Assembly (NCBI GenBank): GCA_026315105.1
Contig: CM048744.1
Coordinates: 318,563,270-318,627,269 of the forward strand
DNA from: Locusta migratoria
Lineage: Eukaryota; Arthropoda; Insecta; Orthoptera; Acrididae
Length of the DNA: 64,000 nucleotides
Reading direction: 5' to 3'
This document shows positions 10,856 to 23,832 of this stretch, piece after piece. The notes under the pieces were generated by a model. It worked only from the letters and a program-made list of their open reading frames with translations, had not been told where the DNA came from and did not search any database. Within the stretch, counting starts at the first letter, position 1, and each line of letters begins with the position of its first letter. A program made the translations under genes and the position numbers.

Positions 10856-11689
10856 ACGTATCAATAATTGTAAATATAAGTCTTATAATATTATTATTAT
10901 AGTACTTAAATTTGTTGGCTTTTTATCTGTAAGGGATATTGAAATTGTTGGTGATACAAGAAACAGGAGTTATGGCTTTGTTAAAGTCAAGATTCGAAGC
11001 AAAAGCTATTTAAGCAAGGCAGAATTGCTATGTAGATGGTGAGATGTCAGTTAAGCAACTACAGTATTTTTACCAATAAACACTGTGTGAAGAACCAACC
11101 AATTCTTGTCAGCACAATTATGTGTAAATATTCCTCAGCAGTTGTGCTGAAGCAGATAGCTTCCTTTGTTTAAGAACCTTACAAATGACCAGGGGCAGCT
11201 TGTTCTAAAGGGCCACAGGGGCCTGGTTCCACCAGAAAATTTGTGATATACTTTTGCAGTATTATAGCAAACAGTTGGAGTGTGACAAGATCCCCTTGAC
11301 ATCGAACTCAATTTACAATGACGCGATCAAATGGTTTGGCTTGCCTCTCACTGCAGCATAGCTGAGAGCTCACCTGGATGTGCAGCCATGCTGACAGCTG
11401 AGGGTCAGTGGCGGCTGGCCCTTAACTGCCTCTGTAGTCGTAGTGACACCACACAGCTGTTTTCCTTTTCCCTCCTCGCTGCTTCGGGCCCGGTGAAGCG
11501 GGCTGTGTCAGGCTGCCACTCCCCACCCCTCACACACCTGTCCACAGGTTCACAGTTTGGGGCCGGCGACCCTGGGCCCTTAGCACCTACTTCAAAACAT
11601 ATTCTGGAGATGTGCCATTGCAACTTGAGTGTTTGTAAATTGAGCATAAAATGAATAATGTAGAATCTTCAGAACACCAATTCATTTAT
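10856..11689. other. Unassigned flank, GC-richer patch 11330-11600
   Basis: The part up to about 11300 is AT-rich without recognisable content. From 11330 to 11600 the sequence is clearly richer in G and C and has short open frames on both strands with no motif. It directly precedes the hAT transposase relic and may be its leader or promoter end. Confidence 0.4.
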
Positions 11690-13410
11690 TATGGAAGAGA
11701 AGCTAGAAATCAAATGGTTAGGCACACATCAACCAAAAGATTTGTTGATGTCTCAACTCAACGGAAAGAAGAAGAGAACTTTCTGCTATACATGATTCTG
11801 CAAAAGTCTTGGCTAAATGTGAGTGAAGAGAAATAAAAATTGCTTAGTTTCTACTGTGTGTTGTTTGGTGGTGAAGGATTGTGTACAGCAATTGGCTGCA
11901 AGGATCTAAAGCATTTAAGTGAAAAAGCTGGTAAGTATAAAAGGTTTGGCAGAATTAACATTACTGCTCAGGTTGATTCGGCGTATAAAATGTCACAGAC
12001 ACCTATTAAACAGAATTGATGTAACTCACGAGTTAGCACTAAAAGCTCGCAATGAAAATCAAGAGTCAGCAAACCGTGGCAATTTCTTAGACTCTTTATC
12101 TCTTTTGGGAAATCTTGACAGTCTATTAGATGATCACTTAAGCAGCTCTAGTAATTCGATATGTAAATATATGTTAAATATATGTCAGCCATAATACAAA
12201 ATGTGCTTCTGGACTTTATGTATCAAGTTTACATCGAAGCATAAAGTTGGTAAGGTTGTTCTTCACAAATATTGCTGGTTTTACAATGTTTTCTTCTTCA
12301 TCTCCCAAACGAAGTGATTTGTTACAGACAGTCGGCAACAAGAGAATTTCTTCAGTCTCTTAAACTAGATGGAATTTCCAATCCCACATTGTAAATACTG
12401 TCAAAGAAAACAAATTGCACTTATTGGAATGTCTTGAAAAGATTGAAGAAGAGGATTCCTGGGATGATGTTACAATAGGACAAACTTTTGCCTTTCGGCG
12501 TAGCTCAGTCGGTAAAGCGCATGCCCGTGAAAGGAAAAGGTCCCAGGTTCAAGTCCCGGTTCTGGCACTCAATTTCAATCTGCCAGGAAGCTTCATATCA
12601 GTGCACACTCCACTGCAGAGTGAAAGTTTCATTTGCCTTAAAAAATTTACTTCACCATCCACACTTCTTGGTCCTCCAAAATTTTTTTTTATCATGGAAC
12701 ACATTGATATTTTCCATATCACAGTGCAGATGCAGAGTGCAAATGTTGTTACCATATCCAATGCATTTCATCATTTTGAGTGTGTTGTATCTGAAATATG
12801 AGATAACATTCAACGGTTTGGAGTTTCTGATGATGAGTGTATTGCTCCTCCAAGAAAACGTTCCAAATGTAGCAATGAACTTAATCCAACAGCAGATGCC
12901 AAAGAAGTGTGTGACATTATGACCAACCAAATGGAAGGAAGATTTCAAAACAATGATGTATTTAGCAGCTTCGAAATCATTGATCCAAAAATGTTTGCTT
13001 CTTTTAGAGAACATTTCCCAGCCACTTTGGTCAATACTTTTTCATTAAACTATAGTCCGTTTATTTGCCATGATAAATTAAAAAATGAACTTGTAAGTGA
13101 TTTATTGCAATGATACATTTAGAGGCATTACATCAGTTTGTTCTTTGTGGAACATTCCTTTGAAGAATCTTTCACTGAAGTGCACAAAACATTCAAAATT
13201 GCGGTAACTACACTAATTTCAACAGCAAAAGCAGAGTGCAGTTTCAGCACCTTAAAAAGAATCAAAACCTTCCTCGGAACAGTATAAGTCACAAAAGGAT
13301 GAACTCACTGGCTGTTTGTTCTATTCACAAGGAGGAAATCAGTGATATTCAAACTTCAGCAACAGAGTAATTGACGAGTTTGCCAGTCAGAAGACATTTA
13401 CTGTATAAAT
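11690..13410 (+). pseudogene. hAT-family transposase (TTF zinc finger/DUF4371 type), dead
   Basis: Fragments in shifting frames line up with the hAT transposases related to ZMYM1-like proteins: EIKWLGTHQPKDL, FYCVLFGGEGLCT and DLKHLSEKAGKY (TTF-type finger), INITAQVDSAYKM, NQESANRGNFLDSLSLLG, then TRWNFQSHIVNTV at about 12370 and EEEDSWDDVTIG. A SINE splits QTFAL from KNLLHHPHFLVLQNFF. The end reads CSFSTLKRIKTF near 13240, equivalent to the C-terminal dimerisation motif SAERSFSTLKRIKT of this family. Many stops and frameshifts rule out activity. I saw no terminal inverted repeats or 8-bp duplication for the hAT element itself. Confidence 0.82.
12495..12631 (+). mobile_element. tRNA-derived SINE inside the hAT relic
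   Basis: The head has pol III promoter boxes: GTAGCTCAGTCGG (A box) and GGTTCAAGTCC (B box), as in a tRNA gene. The body reads ATCTGCCAGGAAGCTTCATA and ends GCAGAGTGAAAGTTTCA. It is flanked by TTTGCCTT at 12487-12494 and 12632-12639, an 8-bp target-site duplication. Removing it rejoins the hAT coding sequence. Further copies lie at 17183-17235 and 44957-45120. It is a SINE, not a tRNA gene: the acceptor stem is not formed. Confidence 0.88.
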
Positions 13411-14323
<913 letters not shown>

Positions 14324-14326
14324 ACA

Positions 14327-14955
14327 CAAAGCACAGGCTCACTGATAGAAGCAAAAAACACAAATAAAAATACACAAACATTCAACCTTTCGCTACCGCT
14401 GGCAGCTTCTTCAGGAAAAAGGAGAGGAGAGGAGAAAGGGATGGATACAGTTGGAAAAGGAGTCATTCCAATCCCAGGAGTGGAAGGACTTACCTTGGGG
14501 GAAAAAAGGACGGTAAACAAATACACACATATCCACACGCAAACAGACCTAGGCAGACATTTGTAGAAAGCAAAGATGTTGGACAGAGATGATCTGTGTC
14601 CAACTTCTTTGCATTCTACAAATGTCTGCCCAGGTGTGTTTGTGTGTGGATATGTGTGAGTGTGTGTGTATTTGTTTACCTTCTTTTTTTTCCCCCAAGG
14701 TAAGTCCTTCCACTCCTGGGCTTAGAATGAATCCTTTTCCACTTCCTTAAAACCCGTATCCTTCCCTTTCAGCTCTCCTTCCTTCCTCTTTTTCCTGAAG
14801 AAACTGCTAGTGGTGGCCAAAGCTTGAATGTTTGTGTGTTTTTAATTGTGTTTTTTGTTTGTATCAGTGAGCCTGTGCTTTGGGTAAGTCCAATAATCTT
14901 TATTTTTATACATATTTTTCCCATCAGAAAAGTCTCCCTCTATAATATATATATG
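14327..14955. mobile_element. Inverted pair of PLE family A tails
   Basis: The left arm (14327-14590) is the tail on the minus strand, ending outward at CAAAGCACAGGCTCACTGAT; the right arm (14600-14955) is the same tail on the plus strand, ending AGTGAGCCTGTGCTTTGGGT and CCCTCTATAAT. The arms meet head to head at TTGGACAGAGATGATCTGTG near 14595. Both carry the tail hairpin: left CTGAAGAAGCTGCC/GGTAGCGAAA (14388-14414), right CTGAAGAAACTGCT/GGTGGCCAAA (14795-14823). No coding sequence is included. Confidence 0.85.
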
Positions 14956-15033
14956 TACATATATTTATAAAAATATTATAGATGATAAATTCCTAGCAGG
15001 AAAAATTATATATAAAAATAGACGAATATTACT

Positions 15034-15305
15034 CACCAGGCGAAGGAGCACAGGTGTGACAGCAGCTCAAATAAAAATGGAACACACACACACACACACA
15101 CACAAACGCAAGCCTTCGCAACCCAGTTGCCTAGGTGTGTTTGTGTCTGTGTAAATGTATGTGTGTGTGTGTATTTGTTTACCTTCCTTTTCTTCCTCTC
15201 CAGAGATTGGAATGGGCTCCTTACCCCCTTCCTTAAAACCCTCATCATTTCCTTTTCGCTCTCCTTCCCTTTTGCCTGAAGAAGCAACTAGGTTGCGAAA
15301 GCTTG

Positions 15306-15353
<48 letters not shown>

Positions 15354-15440
15354 CTATTTATTTGTGCTGCTGTAACACCTGTGCTCCTTTGCCTGGTGAG
15401 TAATCTTCGTCTATTTTTTATATATATTTATAAAAAGGAT
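15034..15440. mobile_element. Inverted pair of PLE family B tails
   Basis: The left arm (15034-15131, minus) starts ACTCACCAGGCGAAGGAGCA and is cut inside the hairpin at CGCAACCCAGTTGC; the right arm (15132-15440, plus) is longer and contains TTTACCTTCCTTTTCTTCCT, the complete hairpin (15276-15303), a (GT)n tract and GCTCCTTTGCCTGGTGAGTA. The tails point outward, as in the other pairs. Confidence 0.83.
15310..15352 (+). repeat. (GT)n microsatellite
   Basis: About 21 GT units within the right tail of the family B pair. Confidence 0.95.
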
Positions 15441-15630
15441 GATAATACAAGAATAAATACACAAATTAAGTTACCAACATATTAGGTAAACATTTATAGG
15501 TTTAGTTTACTGCTGACTTTGCAAAACCTGCATTACAAACAATTTGTCACTAAGCCTAGTCCTCTTGGGCGAAATAACCTCTTTGCACACACTAAAGACG
15601 CTCCACAGGAATACTTCATGGTATCCCTCG

Positions 15631-16690
15631 ATGGCGATGCATCTTATTTGTTCACTGGTTCAATAATCCCTAGAAAAAAAGCTTGTCGTGGAAAAATTAA
15701 TTAATTAAAAAGTGTTTTTAAGCCATCATTCTTTATTTCATTTTTCTATCAGATCATTTTATATGCACATTTAAAGTACATATTTTTATCGCATGAGAAA
15801 CATTGTACGTTGTAGAGACAGCATGTATACGAGTCGTAGTATAGCTGCTTAATGTAGGCTGCAGTGGTCGCAGCGTTGCAATGCGAATGCATGGCTGAGA
15901 TTCAAACTTCAAATTCTCTTCTCAACCCCCAGGAGGCAGCATATGGGCGCTCCTGTGACAGTGAGGTGCAAGAGAAAATGCCACTTTTAACATTGGTGTT
16001 GGAATTGGTAGAGATGCCAGCTCCTGGCTACTCGAACTACGCATAAATGGTCCGAAAGCAAAGACAATGGCGCTACTGTGCATCTCGTTTTGAGCATCAG
16101 CAAGTCCTCCATTAAGGCAACATCTGCCCTTCAAATTTGTTTTTGGTGCATTGAAGATTCATCAAAACACATCATAAAATATCTTATAACTATAAATTAA
16201 AGATACATCAACTGCACAAGCTTTCAGAAGATCCGGTCATGAGTAATAATGGAGTCACTACTTTTCACCTAGCAAGATTAGCCATGTGGTTAGCAGCATC
16301 TCATTGCGCCATCGAAGGTAGTAGGTTCGAGACCAACTGTAAGCAACTTCTTTTTAACAGAGCAATCTTCTTTTTAACATATATGGGATCAACAACAATT
16401 TTTGTATTGTTACTTGTCACATATCATTGGACGTTTTAGAAAATGTGTCATGATTTTGAGTTAGTTGATGTCATATATTCTGTGCATATGAAAGAATAAC
16501 AACGGCAGGATCAGAAGTGACATCTTTTCTTTTGGAGCAGACACCACATGTATATGTAAATATTTAACTTTTTGAAAAGATGTGGGGGAGAGCAGCCTTT
16601 TCACATGCTTAAGGTTAGGAGGGGTTGCTGCTTACAGTGTCACGTGACCCGAAGGTAGCTTGTCTCTTCATCGTTAACAGATTCATTTTG
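15631..16690 (+). repeat. Dispersed repeat Y, copy 1
   Basis: It matches 31612-32600 in the same orientation at roughly 75-80% by eye: both contain TTCACTGGTTCA-like starts, GTTTTTAAG, a CATGCATGGCTGA block, TATGGGCGCTCC/TATGGGAGCTCC, and AGTGTCACGTGACCCGAAGG near the end. Near 16268-16342 it has A-box-like (TAGCCATGTGGTTAGC) and B-box-like (GGTTCGAGACC) sequence, so part may derive from a tRNA. Both copies have a minus-strand frame beginning MKG(R/T)CCL(N/H)GG; no protein family was recognised. Confidence 0.7.
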
Positions 16691-18153
16691 TTACAGTCAC
16701 TTAACAGTTTAGTCAGTTACTTACTGTGTTTTAGTGTTTGTGTGCATATTCATTTGTTCTTGGTGTTTATTATCAAAGAAAAATGAACAATATCAGTATC
16801 TTTTAGAAACAAATTAATCAGCTTTGAGCTTGGAACAAAAGTGTGAAATAAAGAAACTTGGTAGGCCAACACCTCGGCTCAAGTTGTAGCAAGTGCAAGA
16901 CATTCTGTAGATCTTTTAATGAAAATATATCTGAAGGGGAAGGAGGGGAGGCAAATCGGGACACTTTCCCCGGCACCAATCACAGAGATGTGCGAAATTT
17001 CCAAATCACCAGCTGCCACTCCTATCCCCACATTTAATTAAATGAAAAAAATTGTTTTGATGGAGTATATTCAACATTTTTCAAACTATTGGGGAAGTTG
17101 TGAAGGTATGAAGCTGCCTCATCCAACACCACATAATTAAAAATAATTTCTTAAATATGAAAATGGAAACACTGTAACGTAAGAATGAAATTTTCACTCT
17201 GCTGCGGAGTGTGCGCTGATCTGAAACTTCAGTGTAACTGCTTCCTACTTCACTGGCCATTCTGCATGTGCATAGTGCACCAACTACAAAACCCATTCTA
17301 AGTCTTCACTCAAAGCCCTCAATTACCTTTAACCATAAATATTTCTGTAGTATCATATGAACATTGAGTCAAAGAATATTGATAGGATGTATATTTTCAT
17401 TGCCTGCAAACTTTTATAAAATATATTAATTACAAGAAAAAATTAGGTGAAATGTATGTAAATCAGTTACATTTACTCAGTTACTTATCATTACAGTTTA
17501 CACTCTTATACACAGTGAGATTTAATTATAGGGGGAAGCTGTGGCAGATATTCCTTGAAAATATAAAAGACAGAAAATCTTGGAAGAGGTCAGCAATTAT
17601 GTGGGGTAGGTTAGTGGTGCTCAAATATGACAGTACAATTTTACTGAGCTTCATTTTTAAAAATGCAATTCTGGCTAACAGTAGAGTTTGAACCATTGGT
17701 GTGTGAATTGATATTAACACATCACCAAAATCCCCTACTTGTCAATTCATAAACTGTTTCAATGCTTCAGATCTATCAATAATGTTTTTATTTATTTATT
17801 TATTTATTTATTTATTATTATTACTTTAAATGTACATCGCACAGTCTTGTGCATCCTATGACAATAATGAAACTTTGGCTGTATTCACTTTTAATTGTGA
17901 AAAGCTTTGTGATTGTAAATTGAAGTATTTTTTGCCCTGGCATTGGAAATAGCTAACATAGTTCTTTTTTTCCCCTCCAAGTGACAGCAGCACAATTTAT
18001 ATGTGTTCAGCAGTTTCTGTACTTGAGTAAAATTAATAATGACATACTTTTGATAAAAGACACATACCTGCTTCTCGCTCGGAGTTATTTTTTAGATGCC
18101 TGGAATTAGTTACATATGCAACATTAATTGAATAAATTTTTTTTCTTTTTCAG
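16691..18153. other. Host intron sequence with SINE fragment and (TTTA)n
   Basis: A minus-strand fragment of the SINE body lies at 17183-17235 (ATTTTCACTCTGCTGCGGAG is its reverse complement). A (TTTA)n tract lies at 17790-17817. The rest is AT-rich without recognisable content and ends in the pyrimidine tract of the host acceptor at 18131-18153. Confidence 0.5.
17183..17235 (-). mobile_element. SINE 3' fragment
   Basis: The reverse complement reads CAGATCAGCGCACACTCCGC followed by AGCAGAGTGAAAATTTCATT, matching the 3' body of the SINE at 12495-12631. The tRNA-like head is absent. Confidence 0.75.
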
Positions 18154-18239
18154 TTAAGTGCAAAAATTGGTCCTCATGAGCCAGAAAAGTCAGATACCAC
18201 ACAAGAAGTGATGCTGACTTCACACCAACCAGAGCAAGG
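18154..18239 (+). CDS. Host gene, internal coding exon 1 of 4
   Basis: An 86-nt exon preceded by a pyrimidine-rich TTTTTTTCTTTTTCAG and followed by a consensus GTAAGT donor at 18240. Only one frame is open; it begins LSAKIGPHEPEKSD and ends QPEQ plus two bases of a split codon. The other two frames hit stops. The peptide is hydrophilic and acidic with no motif I know. The two leftover bases pair with the first base of the exon at 24978 to make Gly. Upstream exons must lie outside what I could recognise, possibly left of the window. Confidence 0.75.
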
Positions 18240-18665
18240 GTAAGTTTAAGCATCAGTGGCAGTGCATGGTATTGTTGCAGTGTTGCACAACTCCCAGTTT
18301 TTTTCAGACTTTGTGTGTCACCTTTTCTTATATATTTTTTGGTTTATGAAGCTTAATCTACTCCATGAAATATGTTACTATGGACGACTGTTGGTCTCAA
18401 AATGTCCTGTTGCTCCATAATGGGCCAAAAACTGCTACATGCCGTGTTTCTAGCTAAGGGGGTTTGCACTCCTGCTGCAACTCCCTGGTGGACACCTCTC
18501 ACTATACCTGTGGCAACAGTGAGTTGAGGCCTGACTGCAACACCTGTTAACATGTGCACCAGTGACACCTCAGGGAGTTGCAGGCAGTGCGCAAACTCCC
18601 TGAACAGAAGCAGTTCCAAGTACTCTACTAGATTACACCGCTGTCTACTAAAAGACACATCTCCC

Positions 18666-18667
<2 letters not shown>

Positions 18668-18757
<90 letters not shown>
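18668..18757 (+). repeat. (ATT)n followed by poly(T)
   Basis: About 13 ATT units run into about 50 T residues. It could be the remnant of a retroelement tail on the minus strand. Confidence 0.95.
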
Positions 18758-18879
18758 CCCTCAGCCACTGGCATTTCTCCAGTGATCATAATTTTGTTTC
18801 ATTCACAAATTTGTTTTTAGGGTAGAAATTCAGAAGTATATCTATATTTTATAGTTTTGTCACTCACAAATAGAACATA

Positions 18880-20386
18880 CAGGGTGTCCAGAAAAGGACT
18901 CCCTGATTTCAAAATTAAATATCTCGAAAACAAATATCGATAGAGGAATGCAGTAAACGGTATGTTTATTGTGAAAGCTGTAAGACATTTATACGGCAGT
19001 TTGAAATAATAGTTACAAAAGCTGCTAACAGATGGCACTGTAATCGCCTAGTATAAATAGTGGTCTGAAAGCCCAGAGCGATCAGTTCCACTATTGAAAT
19101 GTGAAAGGAGGTTAGTGTACCAAAGGAAAAGATTGAAACCATGTACTCCATTGAACAACGTGCTTTTCTGGTGCTAGAGTACCACAGATTAGAAGAGAGT
19201 TCTACGGCAACAAGGCGAAGTTTTCAAGCACGATTTAATGTTCCAAAAGGACCCGATGCGAAAACCATTCACAGCTCTTTGCAAAATTTCAACAAACAGG
19301 CAGCGTAACTGACGATCTAGTGGGGCATGTTTGCTGCAAGCAAACCACAGTTACGCCCGAAAATATCGCCACAGTTTCTGGAATTATTCAGTGAAATCCA
19401 ATGTCACCCATCCATAGAATTGCATCTGAGACTGGTTTGAAGCATTCCAGCATGCACAAAATACTGAGAAAGAGCCTACACATGTTTCCATTAAAAATTC
19501 AAACGCACCAGGCTGTACCCATACGAGCGGTGCAACAAAGGGTTGCCTTTGCTAATCAGATGCTCACAATGATTGATAGTGAAGGATTTGAGTTGGCTGC
19601 ATCTGGTTTACAGGTGAAGCACACTTCCACCTTAATGGATACATGAATAAGCAGAACTGGCGATTTTGGGGTTCCGAAAAGCCATATTGGTGTGAAGTGA
19701 AACCCCTGTATTCTCCTAAAGCTACTGTTTGAGCTGCAGTATGCAACAGAGGCATTATTGGCCCTTTTTTCATTCGAGACATGGTCACTGGTGCACGTTA
19801 CGTTGCAATTTTGGAACAATTTGTCAACACACAGCAAGCGTTAGAGGATCGACCAGGTACGGAATACTTTGGGAATTGAGTCATTGCTTTGGAATATCCC
19901 AAATTTACTGGTGCAGGCATGGATTGGCCTCCATATTCGCCAGATTTGATTCCCTATGACTTTTTCTTGTGGGACACAGTGAAAGACATGGTCTACCCCA
20001 AGCCTCCTGCCAGGCTGGACGAGTTTGAATCGGTGATCTCTGTAGCATGTGAATCCATTTCGGTTGAGACACTATGAAATGTGATGGCGAATTTCATTCT
20101 TCGTTTGCGCCACATCTGTAGTGCCAATGGTGAACATTTTGAAAACATTGTGATGTGATTGTTTGCAAAGAGTGTTTTCATACAATTATTTCACTTATGT
20201 ATGCTGATATGAGCTGTACAGCGCACAACGCCATCTGTTAGCAGCTTTTGTAACTATTATTTCCAACTGCTGTATAAACTTCTTACAGCTTTCACAATAA
20301 ACACACTGTTTACTGCATTCCTCTATCGATCTTTGTTTTCGAAATTGTTAATTTTGAAATCAGGGAGCCCTTTTCTGGACACACTG
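18880..20386. mobile_element. mariner-like element with about 157-bp inverted repeats
   Basis: The element starts CAGGGTGTCCAGAAAAGG and ends with the inverted counterpart, TTTTCTGGACACACTG, with TA on each side (18878-18879, 20387-20388) as expected for Tc1/mariner insertion. The inverted repeats span about 18880-19036 and 20230-20386 and agree at over 90% of positions by eye, from the tip to AACAGATGGC. It lies in the first host intron. Confidence 0.9.
19141..20158 (+). pseudogene. mariner-like transposase, dead
   Basis: The start MYSIEQRAFLVLEYHRLEES is the helix-turn-helix region (DUF4817-like) of this arthropod transposase group; it stops at 19306-19308. Later pieces: RIASETGLKHSSMHKILRK, then, after a frameshift near 19610, FTGEAHFHLNGYMNKQNWRF. 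In active relatives the first catalytic aspartate sits in FTDEAxF; here the codon is GGT (Gly). The QDGAPPH block with the second aspartate is missing between LEDRPGTEYFGN and the later DWPPYSPDLIPYDFFLW, which is otherwise conserved. The frame ends at TGA 20156-20158. It cannot be catalytic on at least two grounds. Confidence 0.88.
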
Positions 20387-20388
20387 TA

Positions 20389-21226
20389 GATTCAATGCTA
20401 ACATTGTGACATTTATAAAAGTTCATAAAAGAAGTAAATGTGGTTCTTGCTTTTACTGCAGTCACAATGTTTATATTTATATCCAGTTTGAATTGTTTTC
20501 TCAGAATCTTGCATATAGAAGTTGTGATGTTTCGTACTGATTGTTTTGATTCTAAGTGCACTTTTGTAGATATTTCTGCATTTGATACATTCTGTACTGT
20601 TAGGACTATCTTGAGCCTTTATGTTGTTTTCAACAGAAAGGTTAAATCAACCATTACAAGTTTAAATATTATGCAGAATGTTAATACTGGAAATCTATGT
20701 GGTTTAAAAGAGCATTTGAGGTGGATATTATATTATAGCACTGTGTTGTGATAATGCATCGTAAATTCGAATCTGCCGCTGCGCATAATGCATGCAAAGT
20801 AATGTAGCAATGCTATGGCAACTACACAGCGCCACCTAAGTGAACTGGGTCTCACCTGCGACTCAGCTGAGCACTGCAGTCTGAAGTGAACTGTGATACT
20901 GTACATGTAAAGAGTTTCTTTTCCATGTGTTAAAAAAGTTATAACACAGTAACCATTCAGAGAAGGTTGTGGAGCTACAATGTTAATATAAATGTTTACA
21001 AATAATGTAGTTGTGTCAATACAGTCTCCTGCTGTTGTATGCAAGTGGCAGGATATCTTAATGCATTGAAACTTGATACATGATTCTATTTGGTACAGTA
21101 TTATTGCATTTAATTGTTTTGTGACCAGATGGTTCAATTTGTTGTAAAGCTAAGGTCAATGTTACATCATTGAAAAGATTCTGGACCTCTTGATCAGTAG
21201 TGCAAAATCTATGGTTCTTAAATTTG

Positions 21227-21227
<1 letters not shown>
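20389..21227. other. Host intron sequence, nothing recognised
   Basis: AT-rich sequence between the mariner-like element and the poly(T) tract. Frames at 20440-20751 and 20733-21137 show no family motif. Confidence 0.45.

Positions 21228-21284
<57 letters not shown>
21228..21284 (+). repeat. Poly(T) tract, 57 nt
   Basis: An uninterrupted homopolymer directly downstream, on the minus strand, of the gypsy pol relic; it could be an inserted poly(A) tail on the minus strand. Confidence 0.93.
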
Positions 21285-21285
<1 letters not shown>

Positions 21286-21289
21286 TATG

Positions 21290-22950
21290 GTCCACCTTGA
21301 GCAAACACAATTGACACACTGCTAATGCCAGAAATACAATGAACTACCAGATTGTCAGTGCCTAAATATACCTTTTATCAGTACCGAACTGGCTAATAAA
21401 TTCCAAATTGTTTGGCATGGTAAGCAGTTGTTTTCTGTAAAGGCATAAGTTAGCAGCTTGCGATTTGTGAACATGGTGAACTCCCTGCGATGTGCTCTGG
21501 GCAAAAGTACTTAGTTTTCATATAAGAGAACATGAAATTCTTGAACATATACATTCCACTTTTTCTGTCGTGGTAACAGTTTGTGTGAATAGAAAAAAAG
21601 TAACTGCCATTTTGTATCGATTAATTATTGTTATGATGTGCTGATAAGTCTGGCTTGTGTCTACCATGGATACTGGGGGAGCAACTAGATCAGGCTGTGC
21701 CAGGAGAATGGTATTTACTATGCTCTGTTTTGCTGCTCCATAGGCAGATATTATAAAGTCTATCAATTAAATTGGATCATTTCATTTGGTTTCTGGGCCA
21801 TCAAGTGCTGCAGTCAGTGCTTCTTGTAATTCAACTGAATGCAGATAAAAATTAAGTTCTCCTAAGAAGAGGTGATAGTCCTTAAAAGTGCCTGGTCAAG
21901 CAGTCTTCAGAATGCCTTCTATTGTTTCACCAATGGCACTGGGTCTAAAGAGGAAATGTGATGGCTTCGATGTTAATTTGTGATTTTCCAAACATAAACT
22001 TGGAACTGTTCAAAACCACTCCATGCTGTTCTACATATTGTGAACTTTCATTGGGTGTTGGTGTTGCATCACTGTGATCAAAAATACAAGGATATCATCC
22101 AGGCAGGCAAAGCAGAATGTACAGAGTTGATAAAACTTTGTCCTCAACTGTAGAACATTAAATAGGCCAAATGCCATGAAAAGTCTCATTTAGATTGAAT
22201 TAGGAGCTGACAGTTGCCTCAGTGATGTCCCTGCAGGTACTAGAATTGAATGAGGTCTTGTCACAGTTGAGCACACTGAACATAGCTATGCCATGAATAA
22301 TTTTAATCCTTCATTAAGTGTATTAGATACTGTTCTGGCACGGCCCAGCATTAATTGCTCAATGGTCACAAGGCAGATGCCATTTATACCACATTACTCA
22401 GTCACAAAGTGGACAGGAGATAATCAGGAGGTACTCGACAGTTAATTGCAGGTCTACATGGTCTACACAAAATTTGTAGGCCATTGGTACTTTTAATATG
22501 ATGTGACTCTTTAGGAGCAACCTGAGTCAGGTCAAAGTTGGAAATTGTTGTGAGACATCTGCATACTCGTAACTAGCCAATGTCATAAGCTTGTCATTAT
22601 GTACTGCTGCACTGTTTTGGAAACCAGTAGTTGTCAGACCAGTAATGCTGTCAATGAGTATTGTGTTTTCCATATCTGGCAGCAAGTAATAGCACACCAT
22701 TGGCTTTGTGATGTCAGCAATTACGGTGTAAAGTACCAATGTGAAGGTATGGTGTAGCTCCAAGTGTAATTGAACCTTATGGATACTGTTTGTTGATATT
22801 GAGGAATTATTTCCGGAATACAAGCAGTAAGAAGTTTCTTGATGGCAGCACAACAACTAGATATGTGTAAATCCACAAACCTGAACCAGTCTCCTTTATG
22901 AGTTACTGACACAACTTCCAAATACTGATGAATAGTTATTGCAACTATAG
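21290..22950 (-). pseudogene. Ty3/gypsy pol relic (protease-RT-RNase H)
   Basis: Read on the minus strand. VIADITKPMVCYYLL and LIDSITGLTT (22527-22856) resemble the protease C-terminus of gypsy elements, where relatives read VADVxxPIIGADFL. About 22190-22050 reads MAFGLFNV and then CFACLDDILVF, the RT motif C (normally YxDDILVF). About 21900-21650 holds ELNFYLHSVELQEALTAALD and AAKQSIVNTILLAQPD, the RT-RNase H connection, and 21400-21350 holds LEFISQFGTD from the RNase H end. Numerous stops; no integrase or LTR was seen. It lies antisense to the host gene inside its first intron. Confidence 0.8.
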
Positions 22951-23454
22951 ATGAAAAATCGAGTGCACCTGTATCTGATTGTCACTGGCATTTGGATAAA
23001 ATCAAGGTGCAATGCACTTTTGTGGATGATCCCAAACTTTTGGCGGCACCAACACTAGGTATTGAAGAGTGTGTTGAAGATGGAAAATGGTGACCTCTTG
23101 TACCCTGTTGTTGCTAGAGTCATGATGAGACATAAGTTCACAGGTTTCTTTTACTAATACACTGACCTTGACTGCGAGGAAATCATCATATGTGTAACCA
23201 CTGATGCTGATATTCTGTTACATAAAACTGTTAAGGCACTGAAAGTAGTGGGTCATATAACACCTTTCTATTGTTTTCCATATCTGCAATTCCAACTAAT
23301 GGCATCTCACTCTGTGTCACACTAATAAATTTAACAATGAAAAGACCAGGTAGGAATTCAACAATATGAGGATAGTTTTCAACTCACTGCTAAGAAATAA
23401 GTTAAGCTGCAACAGGCACCATAAAAAGACTCTCATACACAGAGAACTTAAGCC
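22951..23454. other. Probably upstream part of the gypsy relic
   Basis: No motif can be named, but it lies where the gag end of the minus-strand gypsy relic would be. Treated as unassigned. Confidence 0.3.
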
Positions 23455-23785
23455 TACATAAGAAAAAAAACACCATTCAGACAGTCACACAAGCAAATTT
23501 CACAGACACCAAACCACTGTTCACCTGCAATCTGACTTCCTCTTTGCGATGAGGGTATAAGAGAAGAGGGGAAGGGGGCAAGGCAGTGGTGGGGATGGAT
23601 GCAGCATGGTTTTATGGAGCATGTATGTACTAAATCATTGAAAAGAGATGCTAAATAGAAATAGAGGAGGTGGGGGAGGGGAGGGAAGCAAAACACACAC
23701 ACACACACACAAACAAACAAACACACACATACAGAGCACATGGAATGTAGAATATCTATGCTATACCTCTCCCATTCCATGTGAT

Positions 23786-23832
<47 letters not shown>

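Noticed and set aside
12495..12570. tRNA gene
   Set aside because: A and B boxes are present but the acceptor stem does not pair, a conserved SINE body follows, and an 8-bp duplication flanks the whole.
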